Counted from the stretch's first letter, positions 21,937 through 31,116 are shown. The stretch: DNA of 37,408 nucleotides from Lachnospiraceae bacterium UBA3287 (GCA_002362155.1 DETN01000162.1:1-37408); one strand, 5' to 3'. Numbers and translations are program-made. The notes: a model not told the origin generated them from the sequence alone.

Positions 21937-22413
21937 TTGGTTAAGATACTTTTTGTTTGCCACGGCAATATCTGCAGAAGCCCCATGGCCGAGTTCGTTA
22001 TGAAGGATCTGGTGAAAAAAGCCCATATGGAGGATGCATTCTATATCGAGTCCGCGGCCACCAGTACCGAGGAGATATGGGGTTCTGTGGGGAATCCTGT
22101 TTATCCTCCGGCCAGGGCCAAACTTAAGGAGCACGGCATCTCCTGCGAGGGCAAAAGAGCCAGGCAGACCACCAGGAGCGACTATCAGAAATTTGACTAT
22201 ATCATCGGCATGGATACCTACAACATCCGGAACATGATGCGGATCTACGGGTCCGACCCTGAAAAGAAGATCTCCATGCTGCTGGACTATACAGACCATC
22301 CCCGCAGCGTTTCCGATCCCTGGTATACGGATGATTTCGATACCACATGGGACGATGTCCTGGAGGGCTGCACCTGTCTTCTGGACCATATCCGCAGGCA
22401 GGGAAATTTATAA
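21937..22413 (+). CDS. Low-molecular-weight protein tyrosine phosphatase
   Basis: 158 residues. The P-loop CHGNICRS (Cys8 to Arg14, CX5R) stands at the N-terminus, and the general acid loop DPWYTDDF is near residue 128, both as expected for the family. Enzymes of this class remove phosphate from tyrosine or arginine residues of proteins. The start is TTG at 21937 with GGAGAA about nine bases before it; any later start would lose part of the first strand, which supports the TTG. First gene of the core-type block; no tyrosine kinase is adjacent. Confidence 0.9.
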   Translation: MVKILFVCHGNICRSPMAEFVMKDLVKKAHMEDAFYIESAATSTEEIWGSVGNPVYPPARAKLKEHGISCEGKRARQTTRSDYQKFDYIIGMDTYNIRNMMRIYGSDPEKKISMLLDYTDHPRSVSDPWYTDDFDTTWDDVLEGCTCLLDHIRRQGNL

Positions 22414-22490
22414 AGAAACTTATAATTTCAGAAACTGCTGTAAGCATCTGCTTATAAGAAACTATTGATTTATCAAGGAAGCTGTTTCAG

Positions 22491-22958
22491 ATGAATACCA
22501 TCGAACAAGTCAGAGAATACCTGGCTTCCTACGGCCTGGCCGACAGGATCATCGAGACCGAAAGATCCAGCGAGACCGTGGAAGCGGCCGCCGCGGCCCT
22601 GGGCTGCGAGCCCGGCAGGATCGCCAAGAGCCTGGCTTTTATGGCAGGAGAGAAGCCTGTCATCGTCCTGGCCAAGGGGGATGCCCGGGTAGACAACAAA
22701 AAGTACAAGGCCGTATTTCAGACCAAGGCCAGGATGATCCCTTTTGACAGGGTGGAGGAAGTGATCGGACATGCCCCCGGCGGTGTATGTCCCTTTGCCG
22801 TCCGGGACGGCATCGATGTATATATGGACGAATCCCTGCGCGTATACGATATCGTATATCCGGCGGCAGGCAATGACCACAGCGCTGTCAGACTGACCCT
22901 GGAGGAACTGGAAAAGGCTTCCCGTGCCATAGGCTGGGTGGACGTCTGCAAAGAGTGA
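22491..22958 (+). CDS. YbaK/EbsC-type aminoacyl-tRNA deacylase
   Basis: 155 residues of the YbaK/ProX family, which hydrolyse mischarged tRNAs such as Cys-tRNA(Pro). Key features: the conserved lysine in RIAKSLAF, the GDARVDNKKYK strand and the GGVCPFA motif. AAGGAA lies about a dozen bases before the ATG. An inverted repeat CTTATAA/TTATAAG lies in the 77-base gap after the phosphatase gene. Soluble, cytoplasmic, full length. Confidence 0.88.
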   Translation: MNTIEQVREYLASYGLADRIIETERSSETVEAAAAALGCEPGRIAKSLAFMAGEKPVIVLAKGDARVDNKKYKAVFQTKARMIPFDRVEEVIGHAPGGVCPFAVRDGIDVYMDESLRVYDIVYPAAGNDHSAVRLTLEELEKASRAIGWVDVCKE

Positions 22959-22979
22959 CCCGGCCGGGAAAGGTTATAA

Positions 22980-24266
22980 ATGCAAAAACGGTTCTTACTT
23001 CTCTTATTTACAATACTCATATGCCTGGGGCTGACTGCCTGCAGCAGGGAGCCTGTCTATTATACGGAAGAGGAGATCATGCAGTACGTACAGGACTGCT
23101 ATGGAAAAAACTACCGTATGACAGATTCGGTCCGCCATGAAATGACCTACGGAGAACAGATCCGGGAATATATTTTTTCCGATGAGGACGGATTTTCCTT
23201 TTCCGTCTCCACAGGATCGGAAAAGCATCCTGTATGGAGAGGTCTTCTTTCCGAGTGGACGCCGACCCTGATGGACAGCTACATAGAATCCAGGATCGCT
23301 TTCTGCAGCGAGGATATCAGTAAACTCTTCGAAGAGTCCGATATACGCGCCTCGCTGACCACGACGGGAGATAATGAGACGGTCCCCGGGACCATCCATA
23401 TGCTCTCCCTTTACCTGAACAAGCCCGATCAGATGAAGGAAGCCTCCCAGTTGATCGCCAAGCTGGACAGGATCGTAAAGCTGGTCTGTGACAGAACGGG
23501 AGCCAAGATCGGCACCCAGAAGACCGATACCAAGAAAGTACATATCTATCTGCGTCCCGACAGATTTCTGGCGGGAGATACCAAAAAGAACTGGAGAAAA
23601 AGCGCCAATCTGTATCTCTATGAGATCTCATCCGTCGCGCTGTCCACGGCTACCAGGCAGCGCCTGGACGAAGAGGACGTGCTGGAGCAGATGCGCCACG
23701 ACTATTCGGATACCGCCAAATGGACCCATCAGGAGATCTATACCCTGTCAGGAAAGATGGCGGAAAAATATCCCTCTCCCTGCCTGGAGGTAACAAGGAT
23801 CGGGACCCATGACATGACAGGGGCCGAAGAAAAATTTTACCTTCTCTATGACCGCAGGAGCCAGGGCTACTGGATGACGGATCTGGACCTGTGCCAGGAC
23901 TATGAAGGCTTCCCCTACGAGTATGAAAGGCAGGGGCGGTTCGCTTCCCTGATCGCTTATCTGGGCGGCATCTACAGCTGCGACGACCTGACGGCCCAGT
24001 GGAAGATGAACGGCATGACCTGGGACGCGAAGCTGGAGCTGGAAAAGACCGACCGGTCTCCCTATACCTATTCCTCCATCAATGTCAGATGCAACGGCAT
24101 GTGGCAGAAGCTGAGCACCCCTCCCCCCGGTACCGACAACGGGACCGTTTCGGGCAGGTGGTACAGCATCGAAGACCTGATCAGAATGCTGGATATAGAA
24201 GTGACGATCAGCCAGGAAAACCAGACGGCGATCTTCTCTCCGAGGGGGATCCTGGATCAGAAGTAA
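22980..24266 (+). CDS. Lipoprotein of unknown function
   Basis: 428 residues with a lipoprotein signal: basic start MQKRF, hydrophobic LLLLFTILICLG, lipobox LTAC with Cys at about residue 21. The mature part is hydrophilic and rich in charged residues with no recognised domain. The gene lies 16 bases before an L,D-transpeptidase, so a role at the cell envelope is possible. GAAAGG precedes the ATG. Confidence 0.75.
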   Translation: MQKRFLLLLFTILICLGLTACSREPVYYTEEEIMQYVQDCYGKNYRMTDSVRHEMTYGEQIREYIFSDEDGFSFSVSTGSEKHPVWRGLLSEWTPTLMDSYIESRIAFCSEDISKLFEESDIRASLTTTGDNETVPGTIHMLSLYLNKPDQMKEASQLIAKLDRIVKLVCDRTGAKIGTQKTDTKKVHIYLRPDRFLAGDTKKNWRKSANLYLYEISSVALSTATRQRLDEEDVLEQMRHDYSDTAKWTHQEIYTLSGKMAEKYPSPCLEVTRIGTHDMTGAEEKFYLLYDRRSQGYWMTDLDLCQDYEGFPYEYERQGRFASLIAYLGGIYSCDDLTAQWKMNGMTWDAKLELEKTDRSPYTYSSINVRCNGMWQKLSTPPPGTDNGTVSGRWYSIEDLIRMLDIEVTISQENQTAIFSPRGILDQK

Positions 24267-24282
24267 ATAAGAAAGGGTATAC

Positions 24283-25818
24283 ATGGACAACTATTTTCTC
24301 ATTCAGAATGATCCGGAACAGGTGGAAGAGGCCTATCCCTTCGGACAGGCCGGAACGCTTCCGGTGGACCGCCGTCCCATGGCGCCTCCCAGGCAGCGCA
24401 TTCATTTTAATTTCGCATACTTTTTCCTGATCCTTTTGATCGCGGCGGCGGCCGGTTTTTATGCCTACGGCATTTCCCAGTGGGAAGGCAGGTTCCTGAA
24501 CAGAACAAAGGTCAACGGCATGGACGTCAGCGGAAAGACTCCTGAGGAAGTCGAGGAGATGGTCCGGGAGACGGTGGATGAGTATTCCATTACCATCACC
24601 TTCCGGGGCGGTCAGACCGAGACTCTGACAGGGGACGACATCGGCTATGCCTATGTGCCTGGTGATTCCATCAAAGAACTGGCTGCAAATCAGAATTATA
24701 AGGAATGGCCCCTGGCCTTTTTCCGGGATACGGAATACCAGGTGGACAAGGTCACGGAGTACGATAAGAAGAAGGCCGGCGAGGCCATCCGGGCCCTGCC
24801 GGAGTTCCAGGAGGAAAACCAGGCCCAGCCCACGGACGCCTATCTTGTCATGCGGGAAAAAGGCCTCCGGGTGGTGCCCGAAGAGGAGGGCAATGCCATC
24901 CGTCCCAAGACTGTGGTCAAGGGGATCAGGGCGGCCATAGACGAGCGCAGGACAGAGATCAATGTGGAGAAGGATATCGAAAAATCCTACAAGGTGCCTG
25001 CGGTCCGTTCGGACAACGAAGAGCTGCTGGCGGAAAAGAAGAGGGTCAACGATCTGATCTCCGCCAATATCACCTACATCCTCCCCGAGGGGGACGAGCC
25101 CATGAGCCTTGGGGCCGAGACCTTAAAGACCTGGCTCTCCATGGACGAGAACGGCAGATATTATAAGGACGACGCCGTATGGGCCGACAAGATCATGCGC
25201 TTCGTGGACCAGATCGCCATCAACGTCAACACCGTATGGGACAGCAGGAAGTTCAAGGCCACGGGCATCGGCACCATCACCGTGCCCGGCGGAGAATACG
25301 GCTGGTCCGTCAACAAGGAGGCGGAAAAGGCCCTTCTGGCCGAGGAACTGGCAGCCCACGAGGAAGTGACCAGAGAGCCCAAATACTATACCAGGGAGTA
25401 CAGCACGGAGAACGGGGGCATCGGAGACACCTACATCGAAGCGGACCTGACCAGACAGCATGTCTGGATCTACAGGGACGGAAAGATGGTCCTGGATACC
25501 GACTGCGTTTCCGGTCTGCCTACCCCCGAAAGACATACCCCCACCGGCGTCTACATGATCATGTACAAGGATACCGATACCGACCTCAGGGGCAGGATGC
25601 TGCCGGACGGCAACTACGCCTATGTATCCCATGTGGATTACTGGATGCCCTTCTATGACGGCTGCGGCTTCCACGACGCATCCTGGCAGGCCAAGTTCGG
25701 CGGGGACTGGTATAAGTCCCACGGATCCAGGGGCTGCATCAACCTGCCGCCCTCCATCGCGGGAAGGTTCTATCAGAACGTGGACGAAGATATGGTAGTC
25801 GTTGTCTATTCCTCCTGA
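24283..25818 (+). CDS. L,D-transpeptidase with PG-binding domain
   Basis: 511 residues, type II membrane topology: a proline-rich cytoplasmic start, one membrane helix at about 45-65 (FAYFFLILLIAAAAGFYAYG) and the rest outside. A PG_binding_4-type region follows (VNGMDVSGKTPEEVE) and then the C-terminal YkuD domain with active-site His480 and Cys485 in HGSRGCINLPP. Such enzymes form 3-3 cross-links in peptidoglycan or attach proteins to it. Full length and typical of Lachnospiraceae-like clostridia. GAAAGGG precedes the ATG. Confidence 0.92.
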   Translation: MDNYFLIQNDPEQVEEAYPFGQAGTLPVDRRPMAPPRQRIHFNFAYFFLILLIAAAAGFYAYGISQWEGRFLNRTKVNGMDVSGKTPEEVEEMVRETVDEYSITITFRGGQTETLTGDDIGYAYVPGDSIKELAANQNYKEWPLAFFRDTEYQVDKVTEYDKKKAGEAIRALPEFQEENQAQPTDAYLVMREKGLRVVPEEEGNAIRPKTVVKGIRAAIDERRTEINVEKDIEKSYKVPAVRSDNEELLAEKKRVNDLISANITYILPEGDEPMSLGAETLKTWLSMDENGRYYKDDAVWADKIMRFVDQIAINVNTVWDSRKFKATGIGTITVPGGEYGWSVNKEAEKALLAEELAAHEEVTREPKYYTREYSTENGGIGDTYIEADLTRQHVWIYRDGKMVLDTDCVSGLPTPERHTPTGVYMIMYKDTDTDLRGRMLPDGNYAYVSHVDYWMPFYDGCGFHDASWQAKFGGDWYKSHGSRGCINLPPSIAGRFYQNVDEDMVVVVYSS

Positions 25819-25833
25819 CGGGAAGGAGAAGCC

Positions 25834-26460
25834 ATGGCACAGATCAATAAGATCAGCAAGCAGACCGAAAACCGTTTCCTCAACATGTATGAGATCGAGG
25901 GGACCAATAAGGTGGGACATCCCACCCGGTATTTTGTCGCGTCCAGAGCCGAAAGGATCGAAGACCTGAAGATCTCCACCGGTCAGAATAAGCCGGACGG
26001 AGTGGTCATCTATTCCCTTTACGGCGAAAAGCATGACAGAGTGGTCCTGATCCGTCAGTACCGCTATCCCATCGACGGCTTTGTATATGAATTCCCCGCC
26101 GGCCTGGTGGATGAAGGCGAGACCTACGGCCAGGCAGCGGTCCGGGAGATGCACGAGGAGACGGGACTTGACTTTTCCCCTCTTACTGTGGAGGGCATGT
26201 TCGAGGAGCCCCGCTTTACCACCGTTGGCCTGACGGACGAATCCTGCGCCACGGTCTACGGCTATGCCTCCGGAACCATGAGCAGAAAATACCAGGAGGA
26301 GCTGGAGGAGATCGAAGTGGTCCTGGCAGACCGGGACGAGGTCAGAAGGATCCTGAAGGAGGAGCGGGTGGCCATCATGTGCGCCTACCAGCTCATGCAT
26401 TTCCTGCACGATGAGGACCCCTTTGCCTTCCTGAAGGGCGGCGGATGCACCTGTGAATAA
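25834..26460 (+). CDS. Nudix hydrolase, ADP-ribose pyrophosphatase type
   Basis: 208 residues. The Nudix box GLVDEGETYGQAAVREMH and EETGL fits GX5EX7REUXEEXGU, and the upstream PAGLVDEGE form with RQYRYP is typical of ADP-sugar pyrophosphatases. The C-terminus ends in CTCE. GGAAGGAG lies about five bases before the ATG. It follows the transpeptidase by 15 bases and is probably cotranscribed. Confidence 0.88.
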   Translation: MAQINKISKQTENRFLNMYEIEGTNKVGHPTRYFVASRAERIEDLKISTGQNKPDGVVIYSLYGEKHDRVVLIRQYRYPIDGFVYEFPAGLVDEGETYGQAAVREMHEETGLDFSPLTVEGMFEEPRFTTVGLTDESCATVYGYASGTMSRKYQEELEEIEVVLADRDEVRRILKEERVAIMCAYQLMHFLHDEDPFAFLKGGGCTCE

Positions 26461-26473
26461 TGGATAAAAATTA

Positions 26474-26517
26474 TTAGAAGTATCTAACATAAATTAGAGG
26501 AATCTAACAAAAATTAG
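26474..26517. promoter_or_regulatory. Two and a half TTAGA-N4-TCTAA operators
   Basis: TTAGA-agta-TCTAA at 26474-26487, TTAGA-ggaa-TCTAA at 26494-26507 and a half-site TTAG at 26514. The starts are exactly 20 bp apart, two helical turns. They lie just upstream of a TATAAT at 26542 that has no good -35, as expected for a regulated promoter. Confidence 0.6.
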
Positions 26518-26541
26518 CGCTGTCTTCAGCCTGCGCCCTGC

Positions 26542-26547
26542 TATAAT
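26542..26547 (+). promoter_or_regulatory. -10 box of the FeoA-like gene promoter
   Basis: TATAAT 60 bases before the ATG; the -35 position carries no TTGACA-like sequence, and the TTAGA operators end about 25 bases upstream. Confidence 0.45.
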
Positions 26548-26607
26548 GATCCTGAAGGATATCTTCCCCGTATTTACGGAATGCAGTATCACAGCAGGGA
26601 GGCATAT

Positions 26608-26826
26608 ATGAAGAATCTTACCCAGGTGGCAGCCGGACATTTCTGCAGGGTCGCATGGATCATCGGAAGCTTTGAACACATCATCAGGTCCTACGATCTG
26701 GCAGAAGAGCAGACCATCTTTATCCTGCAGAACGCAGGGAGTTCTCTTCTCCTTCGTGCCGGAGGAAAGCGTCTGGCCATGAGCGGAGATATCGCGCGTC
26801 AGATCAAGGTATATGAGATCGAATGA
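26608..26826 (+). CDS. FeoA-like small protein
   Basis: 72 residues with a beta-rich, SH3-like pattern ending in SSLLLRAGGKRLAMSGDIARQIKV, which resembles the C-terminal strand of FeoA-domain proteins that modulate ferrous iron uptake or bind metal in regulators. No feoB is adjacent. The ATG at 26608 was chosen for GGGAGG seven bases upstream over an earlier in-frame ATG. The last 14 bases overlap the next gene. The operator repeats upstream suggest tight regulation, perhaps by metal or redox, but this is inference. Confidence 0.55.
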   Translation: MKNLTQVAAGHFCRVAWIIGSFEHIIRSYDLAEEQTIFILQNAGSSLLLRAGGKRLAMSGDIARQIKVYEIE

Positions 26827-27487
26827 GCCTTTCTTTAACAACAGCATAGAACTTGGAGATTTTCTGGGCAGAAAGGGCCTTGGGGAGGAGGAACAGTATC
26901 CTCCCGGCTCTTCGGCTGTCCTGATCCCCATACTGGAAGAAGCGGATACTCTGCAGATATTGCTGGAGGTCCGCTCTTTTCGTCTCCGCAGCCAGCCGGG
27001 AGAGATCTGTTTTCCCGGGGGCAGGATCGAAAGGGGGGAAACGCCCCTGGAGGCGGCCCTCAGAGAGACCCGTGAGGAACTGCTGGTAGGAGAGGACCAG
27101 ATCCGTATCCTGGGACAGCTCCCCCGGACCACGGGTCCCTCCCTGGCCCCTCTCTATGTTTTTGCCGGCCTTCTTACGAATTACAGGGAAAGCTTCTCAG
27201 AAGAGGAGGTAGCATATATAATGAAAGTACCCCTCCGGTATTTCCTGGAGCATGAGCCGGAACATCACAGAGTCCGGCTTAAAAGCGTTCCGGAGGAAGA
27301 TTTTCCCTATGATCTCATCCCAGGAGGACGGGATTACATCTGGAGGGAAAAAAGCTACGATATCCCCTTTTACAGAGGCATCCGGGCCGGGCAGGAAAAC
27401 AGTTCCGAAGGGCCTGTTCTCTGGGGCATGACGGCCAGGGTGCTGGATCAATTCGCCAAACTGCTGAAATCGACAGAAAGGACGTGA
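26813..27487 (+). CDS. Nudix hydrolase, CoA pyrophosphatase type
   Basis: 224 residues. The motif LLEVRSFRLRSQPGEICFPGG fits the CoA-diphosphatase signature that precedes the Nudix box, here GGRIERGETPLEAALRETRE followed by EL. Such enzymes cleave CoA and its derivatives. It starts inside the FeoA-like gene (14-base overlap) and stops two bases before the next gene. AAGG lies close to the ATG. Confidence 0.85.
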   Translation: MRSNEPFFNNSIELGDFLGRKGLGEEEQYPPGSSAVLIPILEEADTLQILLEVRSFRLRSQPGEICFPGGRIERGETPLEAALRETREELLVGEDQIRILGQLPRTTGPSLAPLYVFAGLLTNYRESFSEEEVAYIMKVPLRYFLEHEPEHHRVRLKSVPEEDFPYDLIPGGRDYIWREKSYDIPFYRGIRAGQENSSEGPVLWGMTARVLDQFAKLLKSTERT

Positions 27488-27488
27488 C

Positions 27489-29453
27489 ATGAAAGAAGAT
27501 TATATCAATGCAAGGAAACTGGGAGAGAAGGCCCGTACCAGAGCTTTTCTGACGGGACGCTACCCCTATCTGCCCGCGCTGGATGAAATGATCGGAGGGA
27601 CTTCCGCGGCATCGGAGATTCCCCTGGGCGTTCACGAGATCCCCCTGCACCTGATCGTCGGCACCAAGACCAGCGGGAGGAAGAATGCTTTTGCCTACAA
27701 CTTCATGCCCCTTCTGGATCCTTCCAGCGAGTTCGCCCTCAAATGGGCCAGCCTCTATGACTATCAGAAGAACGAGGGCCTGCGGGACCCCATCAAAGTG
27801 TATGAATACATGGGCCGCTTCTATGTGGAGGAGGGAAACAAAAGAGTTTCCGTCATGAACTATTTCAAGTCCTACTCCATATCCGCGGACGTGATCCGGA
27901 TCATGCCCCCCAGGACCGACGATCTGGAGAACGTGGTCTACTACGAGTTCCTGGACTTTTTCAAGGTGACCCGTTTCTTTGAGATCCAGTTCTCCCAGAA
28001 GGGCTCCTATCAGAAGCTGGCAGACCAGATGGGAGAGAGCCTGGAGAAACCCTGGCCCGAAGAAAAGATGGAGATCCTCCGGGACGGCTTCCGCCGCTTC
28101 GCGGAGATCTATGAACAGAAGGGCGGCCGCCCCGAGGGCATTACGGACGGAGACGCCTATCTGACCTACATTACCGTATTTCCGGCGGAGAGCCTGGTCT
28201 ATGACGGAAAAGACCTGATCAGCAAAAGGATCACCCAGATCCGGGAGGAGGTAAAGACCCAGACCAGAAAGGCCATCGACCTGGTGGAAAGCCCCTCCGC
28301 TCCCAAAAAGCCTTCCGTCATCGCGGAAGCCGGGGCCGTAGTGGCCAATGTGCTGACCCTGGGAGCCCTCTCGGAGGGATACTCTGCGGCCAACCCGCTC
28401 AAGGCGGCTTTCATTTATGAAAAAGAACCCGGCAATTCCTCCTGGGCCTACGCCCATGAACTGGGCCGCCAGGCCCTGATGGACCAGTTCGGCGGGGCGG
28501 TGGATACCGTCTTTTTCACCGGCTGCGACAGCGATGAGAAGGTCCTTGCCGCCATTGAATCCGCCAGGGTGGACGAAGATACCCTGATCTTTACCACGGC
28601 TCCCTCCATGATGCCGGCAGCCCTCAAGGCGGCCTACATGCATCCCAAAATGAAGATCCTGAACTGCTCGGTCAATCTGTCCCGCAAAGCCGTCAGGACC
28701 TATTACGCAAAGATGTACGAGGCCAAGTTCATTCTGGGCGCCATCGCCGCATCTCTGTGCGAGAACCATAAGATCGGCTACCGGTCCGACTATCCCCTTT
28801 TCGGAAACATCGCCCAGATCAATGCCTTTGCCCTGGGGGCCTCCCTGGTGGATCCTTCCTGCAGGGTCTATCTGAAATGGGCTTCCCTCAAGGAAGGAGA
28901 CTGGGAGAAGGAGCTGATCGATGAAGGCGTCAGGATCATTTCCGGCTCCGACATGGTCCGCCTGGACGATCCTTCCCGCAAATACGGTCTTTACAGGGTA
29001 AAGAGCGGCAGCGCCTGGGAGGGCATCGCCGCTCCTGTCTGGGACTGGGGCAGATACTACGGTCTGATCTGTCAGTCGATCATGGACGGGACCTGGGACG
29101 CAGAGGACGCAAACAGCAAAGACAAAGCCGTCAACTACTGGTACGGCCTTAAGTCCGGCGTGGTGGACGTCCTGCCTTCGGACCGCGTGCCCTACGAGAC
29201 AAGGCGCCTGGCTTCCATCCTGAAGCAGGGCATCATCACGGGGGCCTATGTGCCCTTCGAGGGCCAGATCCTGGCCCAGAAGGCCCTGGTCCGCAGGGAC
29301 GGGGGCGCCCCCCTTACCCCCGAAGAGATCATTACCATGGACTGGCTCCTGTCCAACATTGAGGGGGAAATGCCCCGCTTCGACCAGCTCAGGGAGGATG
29401 TGGCCAGGAACGTTTCCGTCAACGGGATTCTTGAGAAAGGAACCGCCAAATGA
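27489..29453 (+). CDS. ParB-like plus BMP-domain fusion
   Basis: 654 residues with no signal peptide or lipobox. Residues about 90-130 contain DPIKVYEYMGRFYVEEG and NKRVSV, which reads like a ParB/Srx-type nucleotide-binding fold. From about residue 300 a BMP/Med family periplasmic-binding fold follows (KAAFIYEKEPGNSSWAYAHE, then FFTGCDS.., GAIAASLCENHKIGYRSDYP). BMP proteins normally bind nucleosides outside the cell for ABC uptake; here the protein appears cytoplasmic and no transporter is adjacent. The stop overlaps the next start by four bases (ATGA). A nucleoside-sensing or processing role inside the cell is a guess. Confidence 0.75.
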   Translation: MKEDYINARKLGEKARTRAFLTGRYPYLPALDEMIGGTSAASEIPLGVHEIPLHLIVGTKTSGRKNAFAYNFMPLLDPSSEFALKWASLYDYQKNEGLRDPIKVYEYMGRFYVEEGNKRVSVMNYFKSYSISADVIRIMPPRTDDLENVVYYEFLDFFKVTRFFEIQFSQKGSYQKLADQMGESLEKPWPEEKMEILRDGFRRFAEIYEQKGGRPEGITDGDAYLTYITVFPAESLVYDGKDLISKRITQIREEVKTQTRKAIDLVESPSAPKKPSVIAEAGAVVANVLTLGALSEGYSAANPLKAAFIYEKEPGNSSWAYAHELGRQALMDQFGGAVDTVFFTGCDSDEKVLAAIESARVDEDTLIFTTAPSMMPAALKAAYMHPKMKILNCSVNLSRKAVRTYYAKMYEAKFILGAIAASLCENHKIGYRSDYPLFGNIAQINAFALGASLVDPSCRVYLKWASLKEGDWEKELIDEGVRIISGSDMVRLDDPSRKYGLYRVKSGSAWEGIAAPVWDWGRYYGLICQSIMDGTWDAEDANSKDKAVNYWYGLKSGVVDVLPSDRVPYETRRLASILKQGIITGAYVPFEGQILAQKALVRRDGGAPLTPEEIITMDWLLSNIEGEMPRFDQLREDVARNVSVNGILEKGTAK

Positions 29454-30097
29454 AAATCCTGATCGTTGCCGACGTGGAATCCAAGGCCCTGTGGGATTTT
29501 TACGATCCCGAGAGAGTGGAGGGGGTGGACCTGATCCTGTCGGCGGGAGATCTGAATCCCAGATATCTGGAATTTCTGGTGACCATGATCAACAAGCCCC
29601 TTCTGTATATCCACGGCAATCATGATTCGGAATATGACCAGAGGCCGCCCGAGGGATGTGTCTGCATCGAGGACAGGATCGTGGATTTCCACGGTCTGCG
29701 GATCCTCGGGGAGGGCGGTTCTCTCAAGTACAGACCTTCCTCCCACATGTATACGGAAAGAGAGATGCAGATGCGTCTGATGAAGGCCGATGTAAAGGCG
29801 GCTCTGTCAGGAGGCTTCGACATCTTCCTGACCCACTCTCCCTGCAGGGGATACAGGGACATGGAGGACATGCCCCACAGAGGATATGAATGCTTCAACA
29901 GCTTTCTGCAAAGGTGGAAACCGGCCTATATGATCCACGGCCACGTGCACAGGCAGTACCAGCACGATTTCAAAAGGGCAGTGGAACATCCCTCCGGCAC
30001 ACGGATCATCAACGGCTGCGACTGGTATATCCTGGAGATCGGAGAGGATGAACTCAGGCGCCGCAGGAACCTGCTGCCTGTCAGCCGCATCTGCTGA
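29450..30097 (+). CDS. Metallophosphoesterase
   Basis: 215 residues of the calcineurin-like superfamily. Metal ligands: ADVES near the start (D of the first motif), SAGDLN, GNHDSE, THSPC and GHVHRQ. Start and preceding stop overlap (ATGA), so it is coupled to the ParB/BMP fusion. Substrate unknown; a cyclic nucleotide or a phosphodiester would fit the family. Confidence 0.88.
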   Translation: MKILIVADVESKALWDFYDPERVEGVDLILSAGDLNPRYLEFLVTMINKPLLYIHGNHDSEYDQRPPEGCVCIEDRIVDFHGLRILGEGGSLKYRPSSHMYTEREMQMRLMKADVKAALSGGFDIFLTHSPCRGYRDMEDMPHRGYECFNSFLQRWKPAYMIHGHVHRQYQHDFKRAVEHPSGTRIINGCDWYILEIGEDELRRRRNLLPVSRIC

Positions 30098-30127
30098 CAG
30101 GGACCGGAGACGGGAGGAGGAAAATAC

Positions 30128-30523
30128 GTGAAAAAACAGTCAGGGCACAGACACCCGCCTCTCTATAAAAGCTTCGTATATGCTTTCGCAGGGATTTTTA
30201 CCTGCCTGAAAAAGGAGAGGAACATAAAGATCCATCTGTTTATGGCCCTTATGGTCACCGTCTTCGGATTTATTCTGAAGATCTCCGTCACGGAATGGTG
30301 CATCTGCCTGGTCCTTTTCGGCCTGATCATAAGCCTTGAGCTGGTCAATACCGCCGTGGAAGCCGTGGTGGATCTGGTGACAGAGGAAAAACACCCTCTG
30401 GCCGGATATGCCAAGGACACGGCGGCAGGGGCAGTCCTTGCGGCATCCATCTTTGCAGCCGTGGTCGGCCTCATCATTTTTGTCCCCAAGCTCTTTGCCT
30501 TCCTTCTGAATCTGCTCTCCTGA
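30128..30523 (+). CDS. dgkA: Diacylglycerol/undecaprenol kinase
   Basis: 131 residues with three membrane helices. The family signature ISLELVNTAVEAVVDLV with the catalytic glutamate and the earlier KKERNIKIH motif are present. In Gram-positive bacteria this enzyme phosphorylates undecaprenol for cell-wall synthesis. The start is GTG at 30128 behind GGGAGGAGG; no ATG is nearby in frame. Confidence 0.9.
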   Translation: MKKQSGHRHPPLYKSFVYAFAGIFTCLKKERNIKIHLFMALMVTVFGFILKISVTEWCICLVLFGLIISLELVNTAVEAVVDLVTEEKHPLAGYAKDTAAGAVLAASIFAAVVGLIIFVPKLFAFLLNLLS

Positions 30524-30591
30524 TGAAACAGATCCGGGAATCTGATACCGGAAAGCATGCGGTCTGCGGCCTGTATTTTGAGAAAAACTGC

Positions 30592-30620
30592 TTCAAGCAG
30601 AGAGATTTACGTTGTATACT
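30592..30620 (+). promoter_or_regulatory. Promoter of the phasin-like gene
   Basis: TTCAAG (30592-30597), 17-base spacer, TATACT (30615-30620). It separates the next two genes from the upstream operon. Confidence 0.5.
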
Positions 30621-30682
30621 TAATGGCATGGAGCCGTTAACATTTTTGATCCGCGAAAGGCGCGGAAGAAAGGAAGAGCCAT

Positions 30683-31057
30683 ATGGATGATAGAATCGGC
30701 GGAACACTGAAAAAACTTCTTCTGGCCGGAATCGGAGCGGTGGCTACCACAGCCGAGAAATCCCAGGAGATCCTGGACGATCTGGTCAAAAAAGGCGAGA
30801 TCACCGTGGAACAGGGCAAAGAACTGAATAAGGAACTGAAACATAACATCAAAAAGACGGTCAAGGAAAAATTCGGACCCGAGGATGTGGACGATAAGCT
30901 CTCCAGGATGACGGTCGAGGAACTGGCCGCCCTCAGGGAAAAGGTCGCAGCAGCCGAGGCAAAGGCAGCCGAGGAGGCAGCCGCCGTGGATGCGGAGATC
31001 CTGGAAGAGTTCGAAGACGATGAAGTGGAAGAAGAAAAAGATACAGCCGAGGAATAA
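30683..31057 (+). CDS. Phasin-like coiled-coil protein
   Basis: 124 residues. A short hydrophobic start (LKKLLLAGIGAVATTAEKSQ) is followed by an amphipathic helix typical of phasin/PhaF-like proteins, then an Ala/Glu-rich tail ending EEEKDTAEE. The family associates with polymer granules or acts as a stress protein; no polyhydroxyalkanoate genes are seen nearby. GGAAAG.. and AGGAAGAG precede the ATG. A terminator follows, partly separating it from the kinase-like gene. Confidence 0.65.
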   Translation: MDDRIGGTLKKLLLAGIGAVATTAEKSQEILDDLVKKGEITVEQGKELNKELKHNIKKTVKEKFGPEDVDDKLSRMTVEELAALREKVAAAEAKAAEEAAAVDAEILEEFEDDEVEEEKDTAEE

Positions 31058-31073
31058 GACAGCAGGCGGCAGG

Positions 31074-31116
31074 ATCCCGGCGGGATGCGCAGTGGTGCAT
31101 CCGCGCCGGGATTTTT
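31074..31116 (+). terminator. Terminator after the phasin-like gene
   Basis: ATCCCGGCG-GGATGC against GCATCC-GCGCCGGGAT, one-base bulge, 8-base loop, followed by five T residues. Confidence 0.8.
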
